In this document: positions 9,098 through 17,465 of the stretch, in pieces
How the letters are laid out: each line of letters begins with the position of its first letter
Position numbering within the stretch: position 1 is the stretch's first letter
NCBI RefSeq assembly: GCF_902832885.1
Contig: NZ_CADFDK010000002.1
Coordinates: 496,001-560,000, forward strand
Direction of reading: 5' to 3'
DNA length: 64,000 bases
DNA from: Burkholderia seminalis DSM 23518
GTDB lineage: Bacteria > Pseudomonadota > Gammaproteobacteria > Burkholderiales > Burkholderiaceae
Notes under the pieces: generated by a model
Told to the model about the DNA's origin: nothing
What the model saw: only the letters and a program-made list of their open reading frames with translations
The model's database searches: none
Made by a program: the position numbers and the translations under genes

Positions 9098-10519
9098 TTA
9101 TGCTTCTTCCGCGCCGGTTCCGGCTGCCCGCGGAAACGTCAGCACCACCGCGAACCCGCCCGCATCGGGAAACGCGAACCCCACGCGCCCGCCGTGCGCC
9201 TTCATCACTTCCTGCACGATCGCGAGCCCGAGCCCTGACCCCGTGCGCCGCTCGCTGCCGTCCGGCGCGATCCGCACGAACGGTTGCAGCGCCGCGTCCC
9301 AGTGCTCGCGCGGTATCCCGCGGCCGTTGTCGGTCACAGTCAGCGTGACCGCGCCGTCAACGTTGCCCATCGTCGCGACCGATACGACGATGTCGTCCGC
9401 GTGACCGTGCAGCAGCGCATTGTGCAGCACGTTCGACAGCGCTTCCTGCAGGCTGATGGCGTCGCCGTCGATCCGCGCCAGCGGCGCGTCGCTCGCGAAC
9501 GCAACGGCGACATCGCGTTCGCCCGCGAGCGGAATCGTGCGGCCGAGCACTTCCTTCGCGAGCGCGACGAGGTCGACGGGCTGCAGCGGCACGGCTTCGG
9601 TGCGATGAATCACCATCGCATGATTGAGCAACTGGCCGGTGAGCCGGCCGACGTCCGACGAGGTCGCGCGCAGCGCATCGAGCCGCGCCGCGCGGCGCGC
9701 GGGATCGGATTCGCCGTCGAGCAGCTCGATCTGCGCGTCGAGCCGCGCCAGCGGCGTGCGCATTTGATGCGCGGCGTCGGCGATGAAGCGCTGCATCGCG
9801 TTGATCCGTTCGGCGAGACGGTGCATCAACCCGTTGATCGAGCCGATGATCGCGTCGATCTCGCTCGGCGTGTCGACGGCCACCGGCCGCAGGTCGGCCG
9901 GGTCGCGCGCGGCGATGATCGTGCCGATCTGCGCGAGCGGGCGCAGGCCGCGCCGGATCGCGAGGCCGCTCGCGCCGATCGCGAGCACGCTCATCAGCAG
10001 GATCAGCGTCCATACCTTGATGCTCATGTCGTTCGTCAGCTGCTGGCGCGCGTTGGTTGTCTGCGCAACGGTCACGAGCGCCCAGCCCGGCGTGTTTTCC
10101 TCGGGCATGTAGCGCGCGATCGTCGCGGTGCGGATGCGGTGCCCCTGGTAGACGGCATTCGCGAACGCGGGGCCCTGTTTCGCGGCCGCGAGCGTCGCGG
10201 GGCTCGCGAGATCGTTGTAGCCGGCCACGACGACGCCGCGCGAATCGACGACCTTGTAGTAGACGAGGTCGTAGCGCGACAGCGTCGACAGCGCGCCCAC
10301 CGGCGGATTCAGCGCGAGCACGCCGCCCTGCACGTAGAGGTTTTCCGCGACCTGGATCGATGCGCCCGCCAGCAACTGGTCGTATGCCCGCTCGGCCGCG
10401 ACGCCCGCGTAATAGCGCGCGATCGCCGCGAGCGCGAGCGCGCCGGTCGCGACGACGAGCGCGATGAACAGCAGCGTGCGCCCGAACAGCGTCTTCGGGA
10501 ACCAGTCAGTGCGCCGCAA
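9098..10519 (-). CDS. Sensor histidine kinase, TctE/QseC-like
   Basis: A 473-residue kinase. Residues about 10-30 (TLLFIALVVATGALALA) and a second segment (WTLILLMSVLAIGASGLAI) are membrane helices flanking a periplasmic 2CSK_N-like sensor domain. Then come a HAMP-like linker (RRGLRPLAQIG), the phospho-acceptor box AHQMRTPLARLDAQ, the N box EALSNVLHNALLHG, and G boxes DNGRGIP and GSGLGLAIV. No ATG fits. A TTG at 10519 (LRRTDWFPKTLF) gives a 14-bp overlap with the response-regulator gene, implying translational coupling; the exact start is uncertain. It should phosphorylate the OmpR-type regulator encoded upstream. Confidence 0.85.
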   Translation of the reverse strand: MRRTDWFPKTLFGRTLLFIALVVATGALALAAIARYYAGVAAERAYDQLLAGASIQVAENLYVQGGVLALNPPVGALSTLSRYDLVYYKVVDSRGVVVAGYNDLASPATLAAAKQGPAFANAVYQGHRIRTATIARYMPEENTPGWALVTVAQTTNARQQLTNDMSIKVWTLILLMSVLAIGASGLAIRRGLRPLAQIGTIIAARDPADLRPVAVDTPSEIDAIIGSINGLMHRLAERINAMQRFIADAAHQMRTPLARLDAQIELLDGESDPARRAARLDALRATSSDVGRLTGQLLNHAMVIHRTEAVPLQPVDLVALAKEVLGRTIPLAGERDVAVAFASDAPLARIDGDAISLQEALSNVLHNALLHGHADDIVVSVATMGNVDGAVTLTVTDNGRGIPREHWDAALQPFVRIAPDGSERRTGSGLGLAIVQEVMKAHGGRVGFAFPDAGGFAVVLTFPRAAGTGAEEA

Positions 10520-11171
10520 TCTGATACCCCATCCCGCGCGCGGTGCGGATCTCGACCGAGCTGCCCTGCAGCTTCTTGCGCACACGCGTCACGTACTGCT
10601 CGACCGCGTTCGTGGTCGGCTCGTTGCCGAAGCTGAACAGCTGGTTCAGCAGTTCGTCCTTCGAGAAGATGCGCTGCGGGCGGCTCGCGAGGATTTCGAG
10701 CAGCGCGAACTCCTGCCGCGACAGCGACAGCGGCTGGCCGTCGAGTTCGGCGAGGCGGCTGCTGCGGTCGATCACGAGGCCGCCGAGCGTCAGCACGTCG
10801 TTCGCGTGGCCGCTGTTGCGGCGCAGGAGCGCCTGCACGCGTGCGTCGAGCTCGCGGTAGTCGAACGGCTTCACGAGGTAGTCGTCGGCGCCGAGGCCGA
10901 GGCCGCTCACGCGGTCGTCGATCGCCGAGCGCGCGGTGACGAGCAGCACGGGCGTCGTGCTGCCCGACGCGCGCAGGTGGCGCAATACCGTGAAGCCGTC
11001 CATGCCGGGCAGGTTCGCGTCGAGCACGACGAGGTCGAAACGCTCGACGCGCAACAGCCCGTGCGCGGTCGCGCCGTCGGTTTCGAGATCGACCGCGTGG
11101 CCGAGCCGCGCCAGGCGGTTGCGGATCGCCGCGCCGATTTCGGCATCGTCCTCCACGACGAGAATGCGCAT
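10506..11171 (-). CDS. OmpR-family response regulator, TctD-like
   Basis: A 221-residue regulator. The receiver domain begins MRILVVEDDAEIGAAI, with the acceptor aspartate at about D51 (LVVLDANLPGMDG) and the switch Lys in DYLVKPFDYREL. The C-terminal winged helix has LSLSRQEFALLEIL and TNAVEQYVTRVRKKL. It is the first gene of the pair with the kinase and is divergent from a binding-protein/MFS gene set, a common layout in which the TctD-type regulator activates transport of the sensed carboxylate. That link is inference. Confidence 0.9.
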   Translation of the reverse strand: MRILVVEDDAEIGAAIRNRLARLGHAVDLETDGATAHGLLRVERFDLVVLDANLPGMDGFTVLRHLRASGSTTPVLLVTARSAIDDRVSGLGLGADDYLVKPFDYRELDARVQALLRRNSGHANDVLTLGGLVIDRSSRLAELDGQPLSLSRQEFALLEILASRPQRIFSKDELLNQLFSFGNEPTTNAVEQYVTRVRKKLQGSSVEIRTARGMGYQIAAH

Positions 11172-11315
11172 GGTGCCGTTTTGCAGGTAAGTGGATAGGG
11201 TTTTCCCGGGGCCGGGATGTCAGCATTTTCTCAGACTCGGTCGATAACCTGTGTCGAGCCGGAAGCAGCAGGCAAGGACGGCATTAATACCAGAAATATT
11301 CAAGGAGACGGCAAC

Positions 11316-11411
11316 ATGCAGCATGTCACGGGCGCGACGAACGCGCGACGCGGCGCGACGGCGGCCTTCGCGCGGCCGTGTGCCGCCCGTCGCGGGGCGG
11401 CGTGCGCATGA
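11316..11411 (+). CDS. 31-codon leader ORF coupled to the binding-protein gene
   Basis: This small frame starts with ATG 11316, preceded by a near-perfect ribosome site (AAGGAGACGGCAAC), and ends TGA 11409-11411, overlapping the ATG of the next gene in an ATGA junction. The 31-residue product is rich in Ala and Arg and has two Cys; it resembles no family I know. The downstream gene itself lacks a clear ribosome site, so ribosomes finishing this frame may re-initiate there. It could be a regulatory leader peptide. It could also be a chance frame created by an annotated-start problem, but the spacing and ribosome site argue for translation. Confidence 0.5.
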   Translation: MQHVTGATNARRGATAAFARPCAARRGAACA

Positions 11412-12424
11412 CGATGTCGCCACGCCGCCGCGCATTGATCGCCGCCGGGCTCGGCGTGCTCGCCGCACCGTCGCTCGTGCGGGCGAAACCGCGCACGGTG
11501 CGGATCTCCAAGGGCTATGGCGTGCTGTACCTGCCGCTGCTCGTGATGGAGAAGCAGCGGCTGTTCGAGCGGCACGCGGCACGCCACGGCGTGCGCGACG
11601 TCGCGGTCGACTGGGTGCTGCTCGACGGCGGCAATTCCGTCAACGACGCGATGATGGCCGGCACGCTCGATTTCGCGGGCGCCGGCGCGCCGGGTTTCAT
11701 CGAACTGTGGGCGCGGGCGCGCGGCATTCCGAACGTCGAGGTGATCGGCATCAGCGGGCTGTCGACCACGTCGCTGTCGCTGAACGCGAACCGCCCGGGC
11801 CTGGCGTCGCTGCGCGACTTCGCGCCGTCCGACCGGATCGCGGTGCCGGGCATTCGCACGTCGCTGTCGGCCGTCGTGCTGCAGATGGTCGCGAGCCGGC
11901 AACTCGGCCCGCGGCATTTCGCGCAGCTCGATTCGATTACCGTGAACCTGCCGCATCCGCAGGCGATGCAGGCGCTGATCCGCCGCGAGAACGGCGTCAC
12001 CGCGCACTTCACGTCGCCGCCGTTCTCGACGCTCGAGTTGCGGCAGCCGGGTATTCATCGCGTCGTGAGTTCGGTCGACGTGCTCGGCCCGCTGACGCTC
12101 GACGTCGTGTTCGCGCCGAAGCGGCTCGTCGATGCGGAACCCGCGCTCGCCGTCGCGTTTCTCGGCGCGCTCGACGAAGCGAACCGCCTGATCGCGCATG
12201 ACCCGCGCGCGGCGGCCGCGCTGTATGCGGCGTCGTCGGGCGTCGGCGTGTCGCACGACGACGTGATGCGCATGCTGGCCGCGCCCGACACGCGCTTCTC
12301 GGTGCTGCCGAACCAGCTGATGGACTACGTCGAATTCCTGTACCTGGCCGGCACGATCAAGGCGAAGCCGCGCGCGTGGCACGAGATGTTCGCGCCGATG
12401 CTCGACGATTACCGGTCGGGCTGA
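11408..12424 (+). CDS. ABC transporter substrate-binding protein, SsuA/NMT1-like
   Basis: A 338-residue exported protein. The N-terminus MTMSPRRRALIAAGLGVLAA with cleavage near SLVRA is a Sec or weak Tat signal (three Arg before the hydrophobic core). The mature protein opens with VRISKGYGVLYLPLLVMEKQRLF and includes DGGNSVNDAMMAGTLDFAGAG, the pattern of periplasmic receptors for nitrate, sulfonate or taurine-like ligands. No ABC permease or ATPase follows; an MFS carrier does, so it may serve as an orphan receptor or with a distant ABC. Starts at 11408 and 11414 are both possible. Confidence 0.8.
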   Translation: MTMSPRRRALIAAGLGVLAAPSLVRAKPRTVRISKGYGVLYLPLLVMEKQRLFERHAARHGVRDVAVDWVLLDGGNSVNDAMMAGTLDFAGAGAPGFIELWARARGIPNVEVIGISGLSTTSLSLNANRPGLASLRDFAPSDRIAVPGIRTSLSAVVLQMVASRQLGPRHFAQLDSITVNLPHPQAMQALIRRENGVTAHFTSPPFSTLELRQPGIHRVVSSVDVLGPLTLDVVFAPKRLVDAEPALAVAFLGALDEANRLIAHDPRAAAALYAASSGVGVSHDDVMRMLAAPDTRFSVLPNQLMDYVEFLYLAGTIKAKPRAWHEMFAPMLDDYRSG

Positions 12425-12451
12425 TCGCCCCCCGTTCAACGAGACATCCGG

Positions 12452-12478
12452 TGCCCGCGCGACGGCTGCGCGCGGGCA
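12452..12478 (+). repeat. Intercistronic stem-loop
   Basis: TGCCCGCGCG (12452-12461) pairs perfectly with CGCGCGGGCA (12469-12478) around a 7-nt loop. It lies 27 bp after the binding-protein stop and 43 bp before the MFS start. No T run follows, so it is a weak terminator at best, or an mRNA-stability hairpin between the two genes. Confidence 0.5.
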
Positions 12479-12521
12479 TCGGTTCAACCGATACGCAACC
12501 GATTCACGCAAGGAGCATGAA

Positions 12522-13832
12522 GTGACCGCTACCGACACCCTGGACCCCGCGTCCGCCGAAGAACAGCGCATCATGTCGAAGGTGGCGCGGCGCCTGCTGC
12601 CCATCCTCGTCGTGATGTTCCTGATCGCGTTCATCGACCGGCAGAACGTCGGTTTCGCGAAACTGCAGATGGTGCACAGCCTCGGGATGACGGAGGCCGC
12701 GTTCGGGCTCGCGTCGTCGCTGTTCTTCATCGGCTACCTGCTGTTCGAGGTGCCGAGCACGCTCGCGCTGCATCGCTACGGCGCGCGCGTGTGGCTCGCG
12801 CGGATCATGCTGACGTGGGGCCTCATCACGGTGCTGATGGGCTTCACGACGTCGATGCCCGCGTTCTGCTCGCTGCGCTTCCTGCTCGGCATCGCCGAGG
12901 CCGGCTTCTACCCGGGCGTGATCTATTACCTGACGCTGTGGTTCCCGCAGAGCTACCGCGCGAAGGTGCTCGGCATCTTCACGCTCGGCAGCGCGCTCGC
13001 GAACATGCTCGGCTCGCTGGTCGGCGGCGTGCTGCTGAGCCTGAACGGCGTGTGGGGCCTCGCGGGCTGGCAATGGGTGTTCGTGGCGACGGGCATTCCG
13101 GCCGTGGTCGTCGCGATCGTCGTGTTCCGCGTGCTGCCGGCGTCGTTCCGCGAAGCGCCGTTCCTCGACGAGCGCGAGAAGCAGATCGTCGCGGCCGCGC
13201 TGGAGCGCGAGAAGCCGGCGCAGGCCGAGCACGGCCAGCCGTGGAAGGCGCTGCTCGATCCGCGCGTGATGCTGTTCGCGGCGACCTACATGCTGATGTC
13301 GACGTCGCTGTACGGCGTCACGTACTGGCTGCCGACGCTCGTGAAATCGTTCGGCGTGTCGAGCAGCACGAACGGCTTCCTGAGCATGCTGCCGTGGGCG
13401 CTCGCGGTGCTGCTGCTGCTGTGGCTGCCGGCGAAGCTGCGTCGCGCGAAGAGCATCCTGCGCACGATCGCGATCGTCGCGGCGCTCGGCGCGCTCGGCT
13501 TCCTGCTGAGCCTCGTGCTGCCGTCGACGCCGCTGCGCTTCGTGGCGCTCGTGCTGGGCGGCGCGTGCATCCCGCTGCTGTATCCGTGCTTCTGGTCGAT
13601 GCCGCCGCGTTATTTCACCGGCGCGCGGGCGGCGGCGAGCGTCGCGGCGATCAACTCGATCGGCAACCTCGGCGGTTTCTTCAGCCAGAACCTGATGCCG
13701 TTCGCGGGCAAGGTGACGGGCACCGCGTTCGGGCCGATGATCGTGCCGATCGTGTGCCTCGCGCTGCTCGGCATCGGCGCGCTGGTCGCATGGACGCGAT
13801 CGGAGCGGGGGATGGTGGCGGCGCGGGTGTGA
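12522..13832 (+). CDS. MFS transporter, anion:cation symporter (ACS) type
   Basis: A 436-residue carrier with about 12 membrane segments. The first helix contains FLIAFIDRQNVGFAKLQM, the ACS-family signature, followed by GIAEAGFYPGVIYYLTLWFP with the conserved motif of tartrate/phthalate/glucarate permeases. The start is GTG 12522: AGGAG at 12511-12515 is 6 nt upstream. An ATG at 12517 reads only two codons (ATG AAG TGA) and is not the start. It probably imports the organic acid sensed by the upstream two-component pair; substrate unknown. Confidence 0.88.
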   Translation: MTATDTLDPASAEEQRIMSKVARRLLPILVVMFLIAFIDRQNVGFAKLQMVHSLGMTEAAFGLASSLFFIGYLLFEVPSTLALHRYGARVWLARIMLTWGLITVLMGFTTSMPAFCSLRFLLGIAEAGFYPGVIYYLTLWFPQSYRAKVLGIFTLGSALANMLGSLVGGVLLSLNGVWGLAGWQWVFVATGIPAVVVAIVVFRVLPASFREAPFLDEREKQIVAAALEREKPAQAEHGQPWKALLDPRVMLFAATYMLMSTSLYGVTYWLPTLVKSFGVSSSTNGFLSMLPWALAVLLLLWLPAKLRRAKSILRTIAIVAALGALGFLLSLVLPSTPLRFVALVLGGACIPLLYPCFWSMPPRYFTGARAAASVAAINSIGNLGGFFSQNLMPFAGKVTGTAFGPMIVPIVCLALLGIGALVAWTRSERGMVAARV

Positions 13833-14107
13833 CCGGCGGGCGGATTGCGGTTCCAGATACGTTTCGAACCCTGCTCGAACGTGATGTGGATGCGGCGGCG
13901 CACGCCGCGGACGCGATCGGGCAAGGTGTTGCCGTGCTGCGCCTGTTTCCGTTCACATGCCGCAAGATCGAGAATGGAAATCCGTTTTTGCGCGAGCTGA
14001 TCGTGTCCTTCGGCGCGTCGGGTTTTGTCCTGCTGTTCGAGATTGAAGCGGCCGAACAAGTTACGATTCTCGCGGTGCGACATCAACGGGAAGAGGATTA
14101 CCACTGA
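13829..14107 (+). CDS. RelE/ParE-type toxin, possibly N-terminally trimmed, without antitoxin
   Basis: The C-terminal two thirds read FTCRKIENGNP, LRELIVSFGASGFVLLFEIE, then VTILAVRHQREEDYH. This is the closing strand pattern of RelE/ParE-superfamily toxins (RELxIxFGxSGYVxLY...VLAVRHQRE). The best start is GTG 13829, overlapping the MFS stop, giving 92 residues against about 95-105 for the family. The first strand and helix look short, and no antitoxin gene precedes or follows it. Family toxins cleave mRNA or target gyrase. Here it may be a decaying remnant or a toxin silenced by position. Confidence 0.6.
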   Translation: MTGGRIAVPDTFRTLLERDVDAAAHAADAIGQGVAVLRLFPFTCRKIENGNPFLRELIVSFGASGFVLLFEIEAAEQVTILAVRHQREEDYH

Positions 14108-14144
14108 CGCGTGATCGATGCGGCGGCCGGCATCGCCGCCTCGG

Positions 14145-15938
14145 TCAGCGATCGGGCCGAGAACCCCCATTCCCGCCATGCGCGACCGCGACGGGCGCGT
14201 GCGTCAGCGGAATCTCGACGTCGACCGTCGTGCCTTCGCCGAGCGTCGTCGCGATCCGCAGCGTGCCGCCGACCAGATACGCGCGCTCGCGCAATCCCAC
14301 CAGCCCGAACGAACCCGACTTGCGCGGCACGCCGGGATCGAATCCCGCGCCGTCGTCGCGAATCGTCAGCGCGAGCGTATCGCCGCCGTGCACGAGTTCG
14401 ACGTCCGCATGCGACGCGGCCGCATGCCGCGCGACGTTCGCGAGCGCTTCCTGCGCGATGCGGAACACGGCCGTCGCGTACGGCTCGTCGAGTTGCAGCT
14501 CGGGCGGCTCGACGCGCAGCGAGCACGCAATCCCGTGACGGTGCCGGAAATCTTCCACGAGCCATTGCATCGCCACGGCGAAACCGAGGTCATCCAGCAT
14601 CAGCGGGCGCAGGTCCGACGCGATGCGCCGCGTCGCGGCCACCGCGCCGCGCGCGAGCGCATGCATCGCCGCGATCTTGCGCGCGAGCAACGCGTCGTCC
14701 TGCGGCACGCGGTCGATCAGCCATTCGAGATCGTTCTTCAGCGTCGCGAGCGTCTGCGCGAGTTCGTCGTGCAGCTCGCGTGCGATGCGGCGCTGCTCGG
14801 CTTCGCGCGCGCTGGCGCTGATCGCGGCGATCTCGCGCAGTTCCTCGCGTGACGTCTGCAGCGCCCGCTCCGCGCGCACGCGCTCCTCGACTTCGCGCCG
14901 CAGGTCGCGGTTCGACGCGCTCAGTTGCGCGGTGCGCGCGGCGACGCGCTGTTCGAGCCGTTCGTTCGCGTCGTTCAACTGCGCGCTCTTCTGCACGACG
15001 AGCAGATGCTGGTAGCGCGCGCCGGCCAGCGCGCGCACGGTCTGCGCATGCAGCCGGCCGTTCTCGAACAGCATCGCGAACAGCACGACGCCGGACGCGA
15101 CGAGGCCGTACGCGCGCCCCGCGTAGAAGCCGAGATCGTAGCGCCCGTGATTGAGCATCGACGACAGCGCGATATCGAACAGCCACGCGACGAGTACCGT
15201 CATCACCCACAGGTCGAGCACGGAATGGCGGCGCCGCTGCCGCCACATCAGCATCAGCGCGACCAGGTTCAGCCCCCAGACGATCGTGATCGCGTTCGTC
15301 ATCGTCGCGGCCATCCGGTTGCCGTTCATGATGCGCGGCAGCAGGTCGTGGCCGGCGGTCGCGAGCAGCGCGAGCGCGACCGTCGCGGCGGCCGCCGACG
15401 CGAGGCAGAACCCCACCGGAATCGCCGCCCGGCGCTGCGGGCTCGCGATCGGGCGGGCGCGCGGCGTCGCGCGCAGCAGCGCATACGCGGAAACGGCCAG
15501 CGGAAACCCGCCGTGCCAGAACAGGTACAGCCACGCGGTGGTCTGGTCGCCGCCGCCGAGCAGGCCGTGCGGTGCGAACAGCCCGGGGAAGGTCAGCATG
15601 TGCGTGCCGGCCATGAAGCCCGTGAACAGGTAGCCGCCCGCGAGCACGAGCAGCGGTTTCTGGCGCAGGATCGCGTACTGGCCGAGCAGCAGGCCGGCCG
15701 TCACCATGTCGTTGACGACGATCGCCGACTGGTACACGGGAATGAACGCCGAGCCCGGCGCGAGCGGCATGCCCGCGAACGGCGCGAGCGCGGCGAAGAT
15801 CACGGCCGACACGAGCACGGTCGCGAGCGCGAAGCGCCGTTCGCGCCGGCCCGGCGGCAGCGACGACATGAACAGGCGCGACGTGTCCGGATCGTCGTCT
15901 TCCGGCGGCGCGGGCGGGAGCCGGGACGCGGCCGTCAT
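14145..15938 (-). CDS. MASE4-domain sensor histidine kinase, NarL-partner type
   Basis: A 597-residue membrane kinase. Residues about 35-300 form seven or eight hydrophobic helices in the pattern of a MASE4 membrane sensor (RERRFALATVLVSAVIFAAL at the start; AWLYLFWHGGFPLAVSAYALL). A coiled region (LNDANERLEQRVAARTAQL) follows, then a HisKA_3 box AREAEQRRIARELHDELAQ and a HATPase domain (NVARHAAASHADVEL, DDGAGFD, FGLVGLRERAYLVGG). It overlaps the regulator stop by 4 bp (ATGA), forming a two-gene unit. The signal is unknown. Confidence 0.88.
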   Translation of the reverse strand: MTAASRLPPAPPEDDDPDTSRLFMSSLPPGRRERRFALATVLVSAVIFAALAPFAGMPLAPGSAFIPVYQSAIVVNDMVTAGLLLGQYAILRQKPLLVLAGGYLFTGFMAGTHMLTFPGLFAPHGLLGGGDQTTAWLYLFWHGGFPLAVSAYALLRATPRARPIASPQRRAAIPVGFCLASAAAATVALALLATAGHDLLPRIMNGNRMAATMTNAITIVWGLNLVALMLMWRQRRRHSVLDLWVMTVLVAWLFDIALSSMLNHGRYDLGFYAGRAYGLVASGVVLFAMLFENGRLHAQTVRALAGARYQHLLVVQKSAQLNDANERLEQRVAARTAQLSASNRDLRREVEERVRAERALQTSREELREIAAISASAREAEQRRIARELHDELAQTLATLKNDLEWLIDRVPQDDALLARKIAAMHALARGAVAATRRIASDLRPLMLDDLGFAVAMQWLVEDFRHRHGIACSLRVEPPELQLDEPYATAVFRIAQEALANVARHAAASHADVELVHGGDTLALTIRDDGAGFDPGVPRKSGSFGLVGLRERAYLVGGTLRIATTLGEGTTVDVEIPLTHAPVAVAHGGNGGSRPDR

Positions 15939-16588
15939 GCGTCGTCGGCGCCGGCGCCAGGATCGAGATCGTGGCGTACCGCGTAGCGGACCAGCGCCGC
16001 GTCGTGCGGCAACTCCATTTTCTCGAGGATCCGGGTCTTGTACGTGCTGACCGTCTTCGTGCTCAGCCCGAGCTCGGACGCGATCTGCGTGACGGTCTGG
16101 CCGGCGACGATGCGGCGCATCACGTCGAGCTCGCGGGCGGACAGCCGCTCGTGCGGCAACGTCCGGGCCGGCGCGCGCAGCGTGCGCGCGAGGCTTTCGG
16201 CCGCGGACGGGCTCACGTAGACGCCGCCGGCCGCGACCTTGCCGACGGCCTCGACGAGTTCGGCGGTCGCGCTGTCCTTCGTCAGGTAGCCGGTGGCGCC
16301 GGCCTTGAACGCGCGCGCGGCGTACTGCGCCTCGGCGTGCATCGTCAGCACGAGCGTGCGCAGCGACGGCGCGTGACTCTTGACCATCCGGATCAGCTCG
16401 ATGCCGGTCGGCGCGGGCATCGACAGGTCGAGCAGCAGCACGTCGGCGGCCGCGTGTTCGGCCAGCGCGAGCGTGGCCGAGCCGTCGCTTGCCTCGCCGA
16501 CGATCTCGAAACCGCCGGCCATTTCCAGGATGTAACGCAGTCCGTCCCGCATGACTGCGTGATCGTCAGCCAGAATTACCCTGATCAT
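15935..16588 (-). CDS. NarL/FixJ-family response regulator
   Basis: A 217-residue regulator beginning MIRVILADDHAVMRDGLRYI. The acceptor is D54 (VLLLDLSMPAPTG), with the switch Lys in GATGYLTKDS. The C-terminal LuxR-type helix-turn-helix reads LSARELDVMRRIVAGQTV and LGLSTKTVSTYKTRILEKM. It is the first gene of the kinase operon and overlaps its start. The upstream 320 bp are AT-rich and probably carry its promoter. Confidence 0.92.
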   Translation of the reverse strand: MIRVILADDHAVMRDGLRYILEMAGGFEIVGEASDGSATLALAEHAAADVLLLDLSMPAPTGIELIRMVKSHAPSLRTLVLTMHAEAQYAARAFKAGATGYLTKDSATAELVEAVGKVAAGGVYVSPSAAESLARTLRAPARTLPHERLSARELDVMRRIVAGQTVTQIASELGLSTKTVSTYKTRILEKMELPHDAALVRYAVRHDLDPGAGADDA

Positions 16589-16910
16589 CTAGCGGCCCTC
16601 TTCGGGATGACGCCGCGAACTGCATGTCTGGTTATCGACGCGGCCGTTCTTCTGACCAATATATTCCGCCGAATTCGAAAACGGTACTCATTCGGGAAAT
16701 TTTCGAGATGGCTGATCGACGAATGTGTACTGAAGCGAAATAATCGACCGGAAAGGGCACGACGTGTCGTGCGCGGCGGTCAGGGTATTCCCGGGTGACT
16801 GCCGTACCCGGGCCGGACCGGCGACGCGCTGCCCGGACCGTGCGTCGAGCCGCCGCGATTCGGGACTAAACTGGTGCCCGATGCCAATCCACCTACAGGG
16901 GAGCCCCGCG
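16589..16910. promoter_or_regulatory. AT-rich intergenic region between regulator and HEXXH protein genes
   Basis: No gene is supported in this 322-bp gap. The part from 16640 to 16745 is notably AT-rich for this window and includes the palindrome AATATATT near 16660 and several TTCGAA/TTCGGG stretches, suggesting the promoter of the leftward response-regulator operon. The right end holds a ribosome site (AGGGGAG) for the gene at 16911. Confidence 0.4.
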
Positions 16911-17363
16911 ATGATCGATCTTGCCGATATCCTGCCGTCCGCATTGCCCGCCGCGGTCGCATGGGCCGAAGCGGAAGCGGCGCGCGGGATCGCGCAGGGG
17001 GCGCCGCTGACGCCGGCGCAGGCGGACGACGCACGCGCGGTGGGCGTTGCCCGGCCGGAACGGATCCGCGTGGTGACCGTCGATCGCATGCCGTTCCCCG
17101 AGACGCCGTCGCTGGCCGCGATCGCCCGCGACACGGGGCTGCTGTCGCCGGGGACGATCGGTCTGACGCTCGGCCATGCGGTGTACGTGCTGCGCGGGCA
17201 GGACACGCGCCGCCTGCTGACCCACGAATTCCGTCACGTGCATCAGTACGAGGCCGCCGGTTCGATCGGCGCATTTCTTGCGCGCTATCTGCAGGAAATC
17301 GCGACGGTCGGCTATCACGACGCGCCGCTCGAGGTCGATGCGCGGCAGCACGAGTTCGATTGA
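16911..17363 (+). CDS. Small protein with HEXXH zinc-peptidase-like motif
   Basis: A 150-residue protein with no signal peptide or membrane segment. The only strong clue is THEFRHVHQYEAAGS: H105-E106-x-x-H109 matches the zincin HEXXH motif, and PLEVDARQHEFD near the C-terminus supplies acidic residues that could complete a metal site, as in DUF4157-like small metallopeptidase domains. I chose ATG 16911 because GGGGAG lies at good distance; an upstream in-frame ATG at 16881 is poorer. Function is not known. Confidence 0.6.
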   Translation: MIDLADILPSALPAAVAWAEAEAARGIAQGAPLTPAQADDARAVGVARPERIRVVTVDRMPFPETPSLAAIARDTGLLSPGTIGLTLGHAVYVLRGQDTRRLLTHEFRHVHQYEAAGSIGAFLARYLQEIATVGYHDAPLEVDARQHEFD

Positions 17364-17465
17364 CCGTTCACGCCGGCGCGAGCGCGCGCACCTCGCCATG
17401 ACCGTTCACCCTGCCATCGCCGATCCGGTGTTCGACCGCCGGGCCGTTTCGCCGCGGGGCGTGCG

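Noticed and set aside
13610-14179. A leftward frame opposite the toxin-like gene
   Set aside because: The rightward frame carries the RelE/ParE signature; the leftward one has none.
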